Below, in pieces: positions 10,402-20,744 of a stretch of 64,000 bases of DNA. The DNA lies in assembly GCF_021379005.1 (NCBI RefSeq), contig NZ_CP075171.1, positions 496,001 to 560,000 of the forward strand. Reading direction: 5' to 3'. This DNA comes from Leptodesmis sichuanensis A121. GTDB taxonomy: Bacteria > Cyanobacteriota > Cyanobacteriia > Leptolyngbyales > Leptolyngbyaceae. Made by a program: the position numbers and the translations under genes. The notes under the pieces were generated by a model, which saw only the letters and a program-made list of their open reading frames with translations, had not been told where the DNA came from and made no database searches. Each line of letters begins with the position of its first letter. Position 1 is the stretch's first letter.

Positions 10402-12055
10402 GGGTGCCAAGCGGAAAAAATGGGTAGGTTAGGCCACCGCTAAGTCACTCGCATTGGGCTCGACAATTTCTAGCCGCTTGGCATCGAGTTTGGCAGTCAA
10501 AATTTCAGCACAGAAGGTGTCCCATCGTCCTGCCGCCCAATAACAGCGACCTTGAAGCAGAATTTCTGCATGTTCAGGCAACCAAAACTTGCCATTTCCC
10601 TTGAGCCGCAGGTTGACCACCTGGCGGATTAGACTCTCAATGGCTCCACTGCCAATCGGTAGATTCATTGCCTGTACCTGCCCATAGGCAAAGCGCTGGG
10701 GTTGGTCATTAAAGTAGTTGAATGGGGTTGTCATTGCCTTGCGTTGTTGGCGCGTGTGTTTCTGAGCCAGAATCTGCTGCATCTGTGTCAGGAGTTGCGC
10801 CAACTTACCCCGTTTGAGGCTAGAACGAGCCGCCTCGAACCATTTCCGTGCCACTTGAGCTTTGCTAAAAGCCGCCTCAGCAAAATCCTTCAAATGCTGA
10901 CTGGCATGGTAAAAGTCAATCAACTCAATCAGTCGGTCTTTGGGCAGGCCCAAGCGTTCCAGAAGGGCGGGAATCCGGTGCCAAATCCAAGGAGCGCCAT
11001 CGGCTAGCAGCAACACTTGCTGGGCACGCACAACCCCAATTTGACCAGATACATCTCCAGCAGGCTCATGAATCCTTCGATACCGGTAAAGGTGCCGTCA
11101 TTAATGACCGGTAATTTGACTGTATTGATGCGCTGGCCCTGCTCATCGATGGCATAGAGGGTGAATAGTTTGGGTTCTCGCCAATGCCCCCGATACCCCC
11201 GCCGCTTGGTCGCCCGTCGTCTACCCCGTTTGTTGTATCGCAACCGGGTGCGCCCGCCATCGACACTCAACCCCACTCTCTGTCCCTCAAAGGTCTGGCC
11301 AGTGGGCAGTTGGCCTTGCTGCAACTGAGCCAGCCACTGGTCGGTTAACGCCAGGCCGATTTGACCAAAACCATAGGTCAGTCGCACCACCCGTTTCTCA
11401 CTCAACTCAATGCCCCATTGCTGCAACTGCTCAGTCGCTTGCGCAAAGGACCTCGACAGCATCCCTGCCGCTGCAACCACGCTCCAAACCAGGGGACTGA
11501 CTTGCTCTTCCAGTCCCAACCAACGCAGCAGGGGATAGAATCCCTGTCCCTGGGATGGCCCCCGTTGACCGGCTTTCCGCTTGCCTTTCCGCTTCTGCTG
11601 AGAGACCCCATTGAGAATGTAGCCCACCTTGAACTCAACGACGACATTGCCTACGGTTAATACCTTGACCCGGCGTTTGCCTTGACTGCGAGCCATGAAG
11701 CCTCGTGATGAGCGGGTCCGTTGGTTGGCTTCTCGTTGGCTATCTGGATGCTCACTGAGTTCGTGCAGCAGCAGGGCAATCACCTGGCCGGCTAGCACCA
11801 GAGCCGCGGCGCGGATTGCCTCCTCCCGTGCTTTCAACGCCACTCCATCCCAACTGGAAATTTCCCCCACGGCCAGCAGTGGGGCAATGGTTTGCTTAAA
11901 TGTTTCAATGGCTTGGTTGAGATCCAGGGTTGCAGGTATATTCATATTCACTAGAGACAGGATGTTTTTTCACTCTGCACCGATCATTGTGCATATCCTG
12001 TCTTTTCTCAGCTTTTGCTGCCTCTCCTCAAAGCCATCTTTTTCGCATCGCACCC
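10402..12055 (-). mobile_element. ISKra4-family insertion sequence, copy B
   Basis: 1654 bp with the same terminal repeats as copy A. It is flanked by a perfect 9-bp target duplication, TTTACTCGG, at 10393-10401 and 12056-12064, which fixes the element boundaries and shows a simple insertion into an IS1 remnant. Confidence 0.95.
10429..11951 (-). pseudogene. ISKra4-family transposase, frameshifted (copy B)
   Basis: Residues 1-300 are in frame ([14 protein letters not shown] present), but the run after KLG has four G instead of five, so the long frame ends in LCVPSKCCC at 11004. The C-terminal 200 residues ([14 protein letters not shown] onward) continue in another frame at 10429-11031. A single-base slip would restore the 507-residue enzyme. 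Confidence 0.88.
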
Positions 12056-12198
12056 TTTACTCGGTAATACACCCTTGTATGCCTCCCAATAGTCTGTTTG
12101 AGCACCCGAGCAATGCCCGCTAGCGGCATCTTCTCTCACAGCCAGCGGTCAATCATGATACTGCTGTCAGTCAACCAGGTTCCATATCTCGTGTTATT

Positions 12199-13641
12199 TC
12201 AACTCAGTTGAACAAATAAATAAACGTCATCCCGCTGGTACTGTTGCTTAAATCGGGGGTCTTTTTGCAACCGTTCTACGAAGCGTTTCTGAATGTCTGG
12301 GCTACTGCGCCAACCGGGATGACGCACATTCAATAGTACATAGTTGAAATGGCTGATGTCGCTGGTTTCTGTGCCCTCGATCGCCAGATTGATTGTCGGG
12401 CGATGGGTCAGATGGGGAGCAATCCAGGCGGTGGTTAGCACATTCCCCGTTGCAGGCACTTGAGCGATCGCTTCACGGGTTGCCTGCCAGGTATCCAGCA
12501 CCTGCATATAACGCACTGCAAAGTAGCCAAATTTGGACAGCAGCAGAAATCCGATCAGCGACCAGATGATAATTCCGCGCTGATTTTGGATCCAGCCTTT
12601 GCCTTGCGCCAGGGTGAGAATTACCGCCAGGAATAAAAAAGGCAGAATCGGCAGCGAGTACTGATGGATCAGATCCTTCTGCAATTGCACCGTGCTGAGC
12701 AGATTCATCATCAGGGGAGGAATGGCTCCGATCAATGGGGTAAGTGTGAACCAGGACAATCCCCAGAGTACAGGCAGAAATAACAACACCAGATATTCCA
12801 GGTTATCGAAAGTAAATAGTCCGCCCAGTAACAACCACGGCTTCAGCAGGAGATTGACAACAACATCAGAGAAGGAAGTGCCCAGGTAACTGTAACGTCC
12901 CAGATGGCGAGTTAAGGGGGCGGCTTCTGCTCCAAAGTGCGGAATGATGAATCGGGTAGCTACCAGAAACCACGCCAACCCCAAAATGATTGCGATCGCC
13001 CCCTGCCAGCGTCGCTTTTCAAACAGCAGCAGCCACAAACCCATTGCTATCACCGTCAGTCCCAGGGGTGCCTTACAGCTTAAGACCAGCAACACGGCCA
13101 GACAGAATCCCACCCAACGGTGCAATCGAGCCGATAGGACGGCCCATAGCAAGGCCGGTACAGCAATCACATCCGGATGAAAGTCAAACAAGTTGACGTT
13201 GAAGATTAACGGGTAAAGCAAATACGCGGCGGCAATGGCGATCGCTTGCTTTTCTGATAATCCGGACAGACGAGCCAGGTAAACGAGGGGCAAGGCCCCC
13301 AGGGAAAGCGCGATCGCCTGCACCAGCAATAACCAGTGCACATCGGGATAAAGCTTATACAGCAGCGCCAGGGGATAGAAGATCACGGCAGCATGATCAC
13401 CCAGGATGTGAAATCCCATCAGCGATGAAATGGGGGGCAATCCCTGGCTAATCAGATAGACAGCCTGGTCAAAAATCCCCAGATCCCAGGCGGTGGATTG
13501 ATACAGGGCATGCCTTAAACTGCTGCAAAACAACAGCAGCGTGACAGCACCTCCGATCATCCAGGTCAACACTTGCCATTGCGCAGGCTTGAGAAAGGGA
13601 TCCGGCAGTACCTTTCCTGCTCCATCCGTGAACTTGATCAT
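12199..13641 (-). CDS. DUF2079 multi-spanning membrane protein
   Basis: 480 residues with about ten hydrophobic segments. The N-terminal region ALYQSTAWDLGIFDQAVYLI followed by GFHILGDHAAVIFYPLALLY contains the paired Asp/His loop motifs (DLGIFDQ, LGDH) that define DUF2079 (PF09852), a GT-C glycosyltransferase-like superfamily. The first periplasmic loop with acidic residues is where GT-C enzymes bind a lipid-linked sugar, so a glycosyltransferase role is plausible but unproven. Its ATG overlaps the stop of the upstream DUF2854 gene by 4 bp (13638-13641), indicating a two-gene operon. The C-terminal 80 residues are soluble. Confidence 0.85.
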   Translation of the reverse strand: MIKFTDGAGKVLPDPFLKPAQWQVLTWMIGGAVTLLLFCSSLRHALYQSTAWDLGIFDQAVYLISQGLPPISSLMGFHILGDHAAVIFYPLALLYKLYPDVHWLLLVQAIALSLGALPLVYLARLSGLSEKQAIAIAAAYLLYPLIFNVNLFDFHPDVIAVPALLWAVLSARLHRWVGFCLAVLLVLSCKAPLGLTVIAMGLWLLLFEKRRWQGAIAIILGLAWFLVATRFIIPHFGAEAAPLTRHLGRYSYLGTSFSDVVVNLLLKPWLLLGGLFTFDNLEYLVLLFLPVLWGLSWFTLTPLIGAIPPLMMNLLSTVQLQKDLIHQYSLPILPFLFLAVILTLAQGKGWIQNQRGIIIWSLIGFLLLSKFGYFAVRYMQVLDTWQATREAIAQVPATGNVLTTAWIAPHLTHRPTINLAIEGTETSDISHFNYVLLNVRHPGWRSSPDIQKRFVERLQKDPRFKQQYQRDDVYLFVQLS

Positions 13642-14204
13642 GCAGCGCGTTCCGAAACCTGGGGTGTAGCAATTAGGGCAAGATCAATTTGTTCTGGCTC
13701 TGGCTGACTGAGTGCAACGCGAATGCCAGGGCCAAAGAAATTGGTGAGTTTGTCCTGCTTCTGTTGCCAGACTTCCAGTGGTATCAGCGGTGAGTCAAAC
13801 CGGAGTACCAGCGTATAGGCTCCTGCGGTTTCAGTTTCTTGCAGGCCGATTAAGACTGGGCATTCTTCATCGGTGGGACTTAATCCCAAAGCTTGCAGGG
13901 AGCTATCCAGATGAGCGCGTTGACCGTACCGATAGCGGGTCACATCCTTGCGAATCTGATTCTGGGTAGCCGTGGCTTGCTGTTCCCGCAGAGTCAGAAT
14001 GGAACTGGACGTAGGCTGCATGTAGGGGACAGGTGCCAGTTCCGCCGCTTTCAACGCCAATCCCCCCAGCAGCAGTGGAATCCCGTAAAAAAAGCCGACC
14101 AGATTAAGGGTGGCATTGTCGAGGAAGTAAGCCACAAATCCAACCACTGTTAAAATGCCACCAATGGTCAGACCCAGCATTCCGAGAGGAGTTTGACGTA
14201 ACAT
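13638..14204 (-). CDS. DUF2854 membrane protein
   Basis: 188 residues. Two adjacent TM helices at about 8-28 and 33-52 (GMLGLTIGGILTVVGFVAYF, LNLVGFFYGIPLLLGGLALK) are followed by a soluble domain containing RKDVTRYRYGQRAHLDSSL and a Glu/Pro-rich C-terminus. This matches DUF2854, a family conserved in cyanobacteria and in plant chloroplasts and of unknown function. It is first in a two-gene operon with the DUF2079 protein (4-bp overlap). Confidence 0.85.
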   Translation of the reverse strand: MLRQTPLGMLGLTIGGILTVVGFVAYFLDNATLNLVGFFYGIPLLLGGLALKAAELAPVPYMQPTSSSILTLREQQATATQNQIRKDVTRYRYGQRAHLDSSLQALGLSPTDEECPVLIGLQETETAGAYTLVLRFDSPLIPLEVWQQKQDKLTNFFGPGIRVALSQPEPEQIDLALIATPQVSERAA

Positions 14205-14322
14205 AAAGAAAAATCGGGTACGTTATGAATAGCAGGTCAGCTTTCATTATCCATGACACCTGGCCTGGAATTGGCGATCGACCCTCACCATCTTTCTATT
14301 CACCTCGTGTTCACCGCTTCCC

Positions 14323-14607
14323 ATGACTCCAGATGCTCACAATTCAGATGATTCAGATGATCAGCGGCGACGGTTGGAGCGGGAAAAGTCTTTAGAGGAG
14401 CAGATCAATTCCCTCAGGCGGGAAGACGAGGTGCTACATAACATTCTGGCGCTAGATGTGTGGGCACTGGCAAAAACCATGGATGAATTTCACCCCGGAT
14501 TTTGGGCTGCTTTCATGAAAAACCGGGAGAAGGCGTTGAAACGCTTTATGGAAGAGATGATTAGAAGTAAACCGACGGATCCAAAGCGACCTCCGTTTTT
14601 GAGCTAG
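14323..14607 (+). CDS. small hypothetical protein, highly charged
   Basis: 94 residues, unrecognised. The N-terminal third is acidic and disordered-looking (HNSDDSDDQRRRLEREKSLE), followed by a predicted helix rich in Glu/Arg and then a hydrophobic/aromatic part (DVWALAKTMDEFHPGFWAAF). No signal peptide or membrane segment is present. It stands alone between the DUF2854 promoter region and another small gene on the same strand. Codon use looks like its neighbours. It is likely a real lineage-specific gene, but nothing shows its role. Confidence 0.5.
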   Translation: MTPDAHNSDDSDDQRRRLEREKSLEEQINSLRREDEVLHNILALDVWALAKTMDEFHPGFWAAFMKNREKALKRFMEEMIRSKPTDPKRPPFLS

Positions 14608-14754
14608 GGGATTGGGGGCACTATCTACTTCTGGCCTAACCCAAAATCCTCAATCGCAAATCCAGAATTCTCACGACCTGCGTGCCATACGCCAGCTAGT
14701 CGTCCAGTGACTATACTGGGAAAAGTTCTTTAGGGACGTGATGAAGGAGTATTT

Positions 14755-14943
14755 ATGCTGGATCCGCAAACGATACGAGAAAAGGTGGCTTTGATTGAAA
14801 GTAAGCGGGAATTTTTGGTGCGCCTGCTGGAGCAACCCAATTTAGGGACGTTAAGGATTGATGTGAATCAGGCGATCGAGGAAATGGATGATCTGCTGGA
14901 TGAGTTCGATCGCACGTTCCCAAAATCATCCAATGAGAATTAG
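14755..14943 (+). CDS. small acidic helical hypothetical protein
   Basis: 62 residues, unrecognised: two predicted amphipathic helices (IREKVALIESKREFLVRLLE and VNQAIEEMDDLLDEFDRTF) separated by a short loop, suggesting a helical hairpin or coiled-coil adaptor. A purine-rich GAAGGAG sits about 8 bases before the ATG, a good ribosome binding site. No membrane segment. Function unknown. Confidence 0.55.
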   Translation: MLDPQTIREKVALIESKREFLVRLLEQPNLGTLRIDVNQAIEEMDDLLDEFDRTFPKSSNEN

Positions 14944-15017
14944 ATTTGGCAGACAGAAGCGAAACGGTCGTCTGTAAAAGCCAAGAAAGTAGCGATCGCC
15001 CATTGTCTGGTTGGGTG

Positions 15018-15290
15018 ATGGGCGATCGTATGGCATAACTGCAGTTTTACCCTGGATATTATTGTTGACCCGGACAAGTCTGAGTATCAATCCATCATCA
15101 TTAAGCATCCGATTATCCGAAGCTACCCGGATGGCTGGGAGCAAAAATTGCGATCGTTCCTGCAGGGAGAAATCAGTAGTGATGAATTACCAGCTGTAGT
15201 GAACTATGTCGATCGATCGGCCAATCGAGATTACCATCCTCCCGGATGGAATGAATTGTACCTGACTGCGAGTGGTTTTCAGGGCGTTTA
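15018..15290 (+). pseudogene. remnant of an unidentified gene
   Basis: An open frame without a convincing start codon runs from after a stop at 15015-15017 to TAA at 15288-15290. It encodes WAIVWHNCSFTLDIIVDPDK, then IRSYPDGWEQKLRSFLQGEI and RDYHPPGWNELYLTASGFQG. Composition is protein-like, but there is no ATG/GTG near the beginning, so it is probably the 3' part of a longer, decayed gene. No family is recognised. Confidence 0.35.
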
Positions 15291-15315
15291 AGGGGTACCA
15301 GCCATGCAAGATTGG

Positions 15316-15783
15316 TTAAACCCATAAAGGATTTGGGGTACGCCTCAACACGGCCATATCTTCCTCATCCAATTCCACTGGCGTACCACTGCGAATCAGT
15401 TCTGCAAAATCTTCATTCGGCACCATAATACACAAGGCATAAAGTCGTTCTGCTCCAGTGTTGCAAATTTCGTGAATTCCAGTTGGTGGCACCAGAATAC
15501 TATCGCCTGCCTGAATTCGCACTGTCTTGCCATCGCAAGATGCAGTTCCTTCACCTTTGAGCACAAAAAACATTTCAACTGCAAGTTGATGTCGATTTGG
15601 AGGTGTTTTGCCACCCACATCAAAAATCTCAACGCAAACGGTTAAGGACATATTTGCCGTCTGAGAATCAAACACGATCGCCAATCGATTTGTATCCTGT
15701 GGACTAATCCGAAACGCCTGATAGTCTGTGGGAGATTTAACAACCGGAATCACGCAACTGACAGAGTCCATAAAAAACCTCAC
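15316..15783 (-). CDS. cupin domain protein
   Basis: 155 residues. The cupin 1 motif region reads GGKTPPNRHQLAVEMFFVLKG (His at about 63, Glu at about 69) and cupin 2 reads GDSILVPPTGIHEICNTGAE (His at about 103), giving a single-domain beta-barrel with a plausible His/Glu/His metal site. Such proteins range from sugar isomerases to small dioxygenases; nothing narrows this one. The start may be Met5 (MDSVSCVIPV) rather than the first Met. It lies downstream of and parallel to the split cysteine hydrolase, about 150 bp from its end, and could share its pathway. Confidence 0.75.
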   Translation of the reverse strand: MRFFMDSVSCVIPVVKSPTDYQAFRISPQDTNRLAIVFDSQTANMSLTVCVEIFDVGGKTPPNRHQLAVEMFFVLKGEGTASCDGKTVRIQAGDSILVPPTGIHEICNTGAERLYALCIMVPNEDFAELIRSGTPVELDEEDMAVLRRTPNPLWV

Positions 15784-16811
15784 GGGGGTGAAGGGTGATT
15801 AGTGTGTAAGTGTTGAGTGTTGAGTTTTCAACCTTGTCCAAGTCCGGAGCCGGAGTTTCTCTGCTAGGAAAACGGCTGTTCCCTGGCTGGGCCTGGTTTA
15901 GGTTAGATCAGTGCAACTCAAAACTTAAAACTTAGAACTCAAAACTTGATTTAATGGCCTTTGCGATCGCCGTGGAATCAGTCACGAAACCGAAACATTG
16001 TTTCACGTTGTAAAGGGTAGCCAGCCAGCAGTAGTCGGGGGAGGTGGTGGCAGTGCAGTCTTTTACCAGAATGCAGTCATATCCTAGAAAGCTGGCATCC
16101 TGCAACGTGGTCATCACGCATTGATCGGCATTCACTCCCGCAAAAAAGAGAGTGGTGCGGCCCAAGTTCTTCAAGATGCTATCCAGAGGTGTATCCCAGA
16201 AGCCGCTCATGCGATATTTATCGATTTTGATATCTGTGGCATCTGGTGTCAGTTCATCCACGACAGCCGCTGCCCAACTATCCTTCATCAACACAGGAGC
16301 GCCATTGGCTGGCAGTGGATCGCCCAGACCGACTCCGCCGCCTGTTGGATTATAGACATGATGCACATTGGCGCTGATGTTCAGCAGGTCAGGCCGATTC
16401 CCCCAATTAATCCACAGCACAGGTATCTGGGCAGTTCGCAGCACAGGCAATAAGGCTTGCAGTGGCTGAATGGGAGTCCGGGCGGGCGAAACATCGACTC
16501 CAATATGCGCCAGCCAGCCATCGGGATGACAGAAATCATTCTGCATATCAATCACCAGCATGGCTGCTTTCGTCAGATCCAGCCGCAAAGTTTTCGTTTC
16601 AGTGGGAATCGTAATTGGGCGCGGTTCCAGCGGTGGACGGGTGATGTCTGCGATCGTCGCATCCACCCTCCAGGCATTGGGGAGTGTTCCTAAAATCCGT
16701 AGAGAGGGGGTGCGATGCGAAAAAGATGGCTTTGAGGAGAGGCAGCAAAAGCTGAGAAAAGACAGGATATGCACAATGATCGGTGCAGAGTGAAAAAACA
16801 TCCTGTCTCTA

Positions 16812-17900
16812 GTGAATATGAATATACCTGCAACCCTGGATCTCAACCAAGCCATTGAAACATTTAAGCAAACCATTGCCCCACTGCTGGCCGTGGGGGA
16901 AATTTCCAGTTGGGATGGAGTGGCGTTGAAAGCACGGGAGGAGGCAATCCGCGCCGCGGCTCTGGTGCTAGCCGGCCAGGTGATTGCCCTGCTGCTGCAC
17001 GAACTCAGTGAGCATCCAGATAGCCAACGAGAAGCCAACCAACGGACCCGCTCATCACGAGGCTTCATGGCTCGCAGTCAAGGCAAACGCCGGGTCAAGG
17101 TATTAACCGTAGGCAATGTCGTCGTTGAGTTCAAGGTGGGCTACATTCTCAATGGGGTCTCTCAGCAGAAGCGGAAAGGCAAGCGGAAAGCCGGTCAACG
17201 GGGGCCATCCCAGGGACAGGGATTCTATCCCCTGCTGCGTTGGTTGGGACTGGAAGAGCAAGTCAGTCCCCTGGTTTGGAGCGTGGTTGCAGCGGCAGGG
17301 ATGCTGTCGAGGTCCTTTGCGCAAGCGACTGAGCAGTTGCAGCAATGGGGCATTGAGTTGAGTGAGAAACGGGTGGTGCGACTGACCTATGGTTTTGGTC
17401 AAATCGGCCTGGCGTTAACCGACCAGTGGCTGGCTCAGTTGCAGCAAGGCCAACTGCCCACTGGCCAGACCTTTGAGGGACAGAGAGTGGGGTTGAGTGT
17501 CGATGGCGGGCGCACCCGGTTGCGATACAACAAACGGGGTAGACGACGGGCGACCAAGCGGCGGGGGATCGGGGGCATTGGCGAGAACCCAAACTATTCA
17601 CCCTCTATGCCATCGATGAGCAGGGCCAGCGCATCAATACAGTCAAATTACCGGTCATTAATGACGGCACCTTTACCGGTATCGAAGGATTCATGAGCCT
17701 GCTGGAGATGTATCTGGTCAAATTGGGGGTTGTGCATGCCCAGCAAGTGTTGCTGCTAGCCGATGGCGCTCCTTGGATTTGGCACCGGATTCCCGCCCTT
17801 CTGGAACGCTTGGGCCTGCCCAAAGACCGACTGATTGAGTTGATTGACTTTTACCATGCCAGTCAGCATTTGAAGGATTTTGCTGAGGCGGCTTTTAGCA
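16812..17900 (+). pseudogene. ISKra4 transposase, frameshifted and 3'-truncated (compound copy 1, left arm)
   Basis: Starts like the intact enzyme but has one G too few in the run after TKRR (about 17565), leaving that frame to stop at 17696. The coding sequence is then cut at 17900, within the segment corresponding to FAEAAFS, before the catalytic Glu region. It cannot make an active transposase. Confidence 0.88.
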
Positions 17901-17927
17901 GGGTGCCAAGCGGAAAAAATGGGTAGG

Positions 17928-19450
17928 TTAGGCCACCGCTAAGTCACTCGCATTGGGCTCGACAATTTCTAGCCGCTTGGCATCGAGTTTGGCAGTCAAA
18001 ATTTCAGCACAGAAGGTGTCCCATCGTCCTGCCGCCCAATAACAGCGACCTTGAAGCAGAATTTCTGCATTGTTCAGGCAACCAAAACTTGCCATTTCCC
18101 TTGAGCCGCAGGTTGACCACCTGGCGGATTAGACTCTCAATGGCTCCACTGCCAATCGGTAGATTCATTGCCTGTACCTGCCCATAGGCAAAGCGCTGGG
18201 GTTGGTCATTAAAGTAGTTGAATGGGGTTGTCATTGCCTTGCGTTGTTGGCGCGTGTGTTTCTGAGCCAGAATCTGCTGCATCTGTGTCAGGAGTTGCGC
18301 CAACTTACCCCGTTTGAGGCTAGAACGAGCCGCCTCGAACCATTTCCGTGCCACTTGAGCTTTGCTAAAAGCCGCCTCAGCAAAATCCTTCAAATGCTGA
18401 CTGGCATGGTAAAAGTCAATCAACTCAATCAGTCGGTCTTTGGGCAGGCCCAAGCGTTCCAGAAGGGCGGGAATCCGGTGCCAAATCCAAGGAGCGCCAT
18501 CGGCTAGCAGCAACACTTGCTGGGCACGCACAACCCCAATTTGACCAGATACATCTCCAGCAGGCTCATGAATCCTTCGATACCGGTAAAGGTGCCGTCA
18601 TTAATGACCGGTAATTTGACTGTATTGATGCGCTGGCCCTGCTCATCGATGGCATAGAGGGTGAATAGTTTGGGTTCTCGCCAATGCCCCGATACCCCCG
18701 CCGCTTGGTCGCCCGTCGTCTACCCCGTTTGTTGTATCGCAACCGGGTGCGCCCGCCATCGACACTCAACCCCACTCTCTGTCCCTCAAAGGTCTGGCCA
18801 GTGGGCAGTTGGCCTTGCTGCAACTGAGCCAGCCACTGGTCGGTTAACGCCAGGCCGATTTGACCAAAACCATAGGTCAGTCGCACCACCCGTTTCTCAC
18901 TCAACTCAATGCCCCATTGCTGCAACTGCTCAGTCGCTTGCGCAAAGGACCTCGACAGCATCCCTGCCGCTGCAACCACGCTCCAAACCAGGGGACTGAC
19001 TTGCTCTTCCAGTCCCAACCAACGCAGCAGGGGATAGAATCCCTGTCCCTGGGATGGCCCCCGTTGACCGGCTTTCCGCTTGCCTTTCCGCTTCTGCTGA
19101 GAGACCCCATTGAGAATGTAGCCCACCTTGAACTCAACGACGACATTGCCTACGGTTAATACCTTGACCCGGCGTTTGCCTTGACTGCGAGCCATGAAGC
19201 CTCGTGATGAGCGGGTCCGTTGGTTGGCTTCTCGTTGGCTATCTGGATGCTCACTGAGTTCGTGCAGCAGCAGGGCAATCACCTGGCCGGCTAGCACCAG
19301 AGCCGCGGCGCGGATTGCCTCCTCCCGTGCTTTCAACGCCACTCCATCCCAACTGGAAATTTCCCCCACGGCCAGCAGTGGGGCAATGGTTTGCTTAAAT
19401 GTTTCAATGGCTTGGTTGAGATCCAGGGTTGCAGGTATATTCATATTCAC
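17928..19450 (-). pseudogene. ISKra4 transposase, frameshifted (compound copy 1, right arm)
   Basis: Full-length coding region with at least three single-base differences from the intact copies: one G fewer in the second G run (about 18690), GGGG instead of GGGGG before the RAQQVLLL segment, and an extra T near 18070 that changes the C-terminus to [10 protein letters not shown]. Its leader is separated from the outer IS end by the ISL3 insertion. Confidence 0.85.
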
Positions 19451-19497
19451 TAGAGACAGGATGTTTTTTCACTCTGCACCGATCATTGTGCATATCC

Positions 19498-20744
19498 GGC
19501 TCTTCCGGATCCGGGGTGAAAATCGTATAATATGATACTTTCAGTCAGGGATTGCGCCAATGGACATACATCTTGATAGATTGCTTAACTTCCCTCACGT
19601 TACGGTTGAAAGTTGCATTCAAAAAGACAATGAAGTGTACTTAAAGTTGCGCTTGCTCAATCAAGAATCTAGCTGTCCACACTGTAAGAAATCAAGTTCA
19701 GAGTTGCATCAAAACCGTCCGATTTTGATTCGAGACCTATCGATTTTTGGCCAAGTCACTTATTTGAAAATTCCTCGTCGTCAGTTTTATTGTCGTGATT
19801 GCCAACGTTATTTTACTGAGTCATTGACATTTATGGATGCAGGACGGCAGTACACTCGACGCTATGAGGAGCATATTTACCAGCAAGTACAACTGTCAAG
19901 TATGGAGCAAGTGGGTCGCGTAGAAGGATTAAGCTTTGAGCGCATTGAAGGGATTTTCAAGCATCAGTATGCACAGAAAAAAACACGGGATGGGCAGGAG
20001 TCAAACGCATTGGGATTGATGAAATCAGCAAGCGGAAAGGGCATCAAAACTTCGCCACCGTTATCGGCGACGTTGAGGCCGGGAAATTGATTGAAGTGAT
20101 TGACAGTCACCAACAGGAAGACATTATTGAAATCCTGAAGCAGCAGCCCATAGAGGTGCGTGCAAAAGTTGAAGAGGTGAGCGTGGATATGTGGGGAGGA
20201 TTCCCAAAGGTAGTCAAGAAAGTGTTTCCCAATGCCGTGGTAGTGATTGACCGCTTTCATGTCATGAAATTAGTCAATGAGGAGTTAAATAAAATTCGTA
20301 GACAATCGGGTGTATCAGACCGAGGTAGCAAATTCATTTTGCTCAAGAATGGCAAGGATTTAACAGCAGAAGAAAAGACAAAGTTAGAAGAGATTCTGAA
20401 ACGGTCAAAGCGATTAGGAAAAGCCTATGAGTGGAAAGAAGAGTTTCGCGCGATTTATGAACAACCATTAACCGTTGAGGAAGGCAAGCGTCAGATCCAA
20501 GGGTGGCTCGATCAAGCGCGAGTCGTCTATAGTGAAGCAAGCACAACGATTCGTAACCATTTAGATGGGATTAGCAACTACTTTCGGAATCGCACAACGA
20601 GTGGCGCAATGGAGGGAATCAACAACCGAATTAAATTGATTAAACGGCAAGCTTATGGCTTTGTCAATTTCAACAATTTTCGAGAAAGACTATTAGCCTG
20701 CTTCTCTGATTAAATAAAGTTATCACAGTACTAACGGGAGAACC
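19498..20744 (+). mobile_element. ISL3-family insertion sequence (copy 1)
   Basis: 1247 bp with imperfect terminal repeats GGCTCTTCCG (left) and GGTTCTCCCG (right, reverse strand). It is flanked by the 8-bp duplication GCATATCC (19490-19497, 20745-20752), the size expected for ISL3. It landed inside the palindromic leader of the ISKra4 copy. A TATAAT-like -10 box is present at 19526-19531, ahead of the transposase start. Confidence 0.93.
19560..20713 (+). CDS. ISL3-family transposase (needs a -1 frameshift at A7)
   Basis: Two frames, 19560-20090 and 20087-20713, together encode an ISL3 transposase. The N-terminal zinc-ribbon (SSCPHCKKSSSELH, then FYCRDCQRYF) is followed by a helix-turn-helix region. 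The DDE core begins GVKRIGIDEISKRKGHQNFA (first Asp) and continues with EEVSVDMWGGFPKVVK (second Asp) and TTSGAMEGINNRIKLIKRQA (Glu). The frames meet at a run of seven A (about 19976-19982): the zero frame reads KTRDGQESNALG, whereas a -1 slip yields WAGVKRIGIDEI. All three copies in the window have the same seven A, so slippage is probably how the full protein is made. Confidence 0.85.

Larger units (their letters stand above)
10195..12150 (-). pseudogene. IS1-family transposase remnant, interrupted by ISKra4 copy B
   Basis: Removing the nested IS and one 9-bp duplication restores DYWEAYKGVLPSKRHRAVGK followed by ETGLTSYIERFNNTLRQRVS and LVRRTLSFSKNLENHIGAIW, the C-terminus of an IS1 InsB transposase. 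Just upstream, in another frame, is LAGIARVLKQ, resembling the InsA helix-turn-helix. The about 90-residue catalytic core between them is missing. The element was already dead when copy B inserted. Its outer ends are not clearly visible; the edge near 12150 is approximate. Confidence 0.75.

Noticed and set aside
15932-17068. 378-residue open frame joining the cysteine hydrolase to antisense IS sequence
   Set aside because: The first 120 residues ([15 protein letters not shown]...) are the antisense of the ISKra4 transposase and recur at every copy. The native start lies beyond the insertion.
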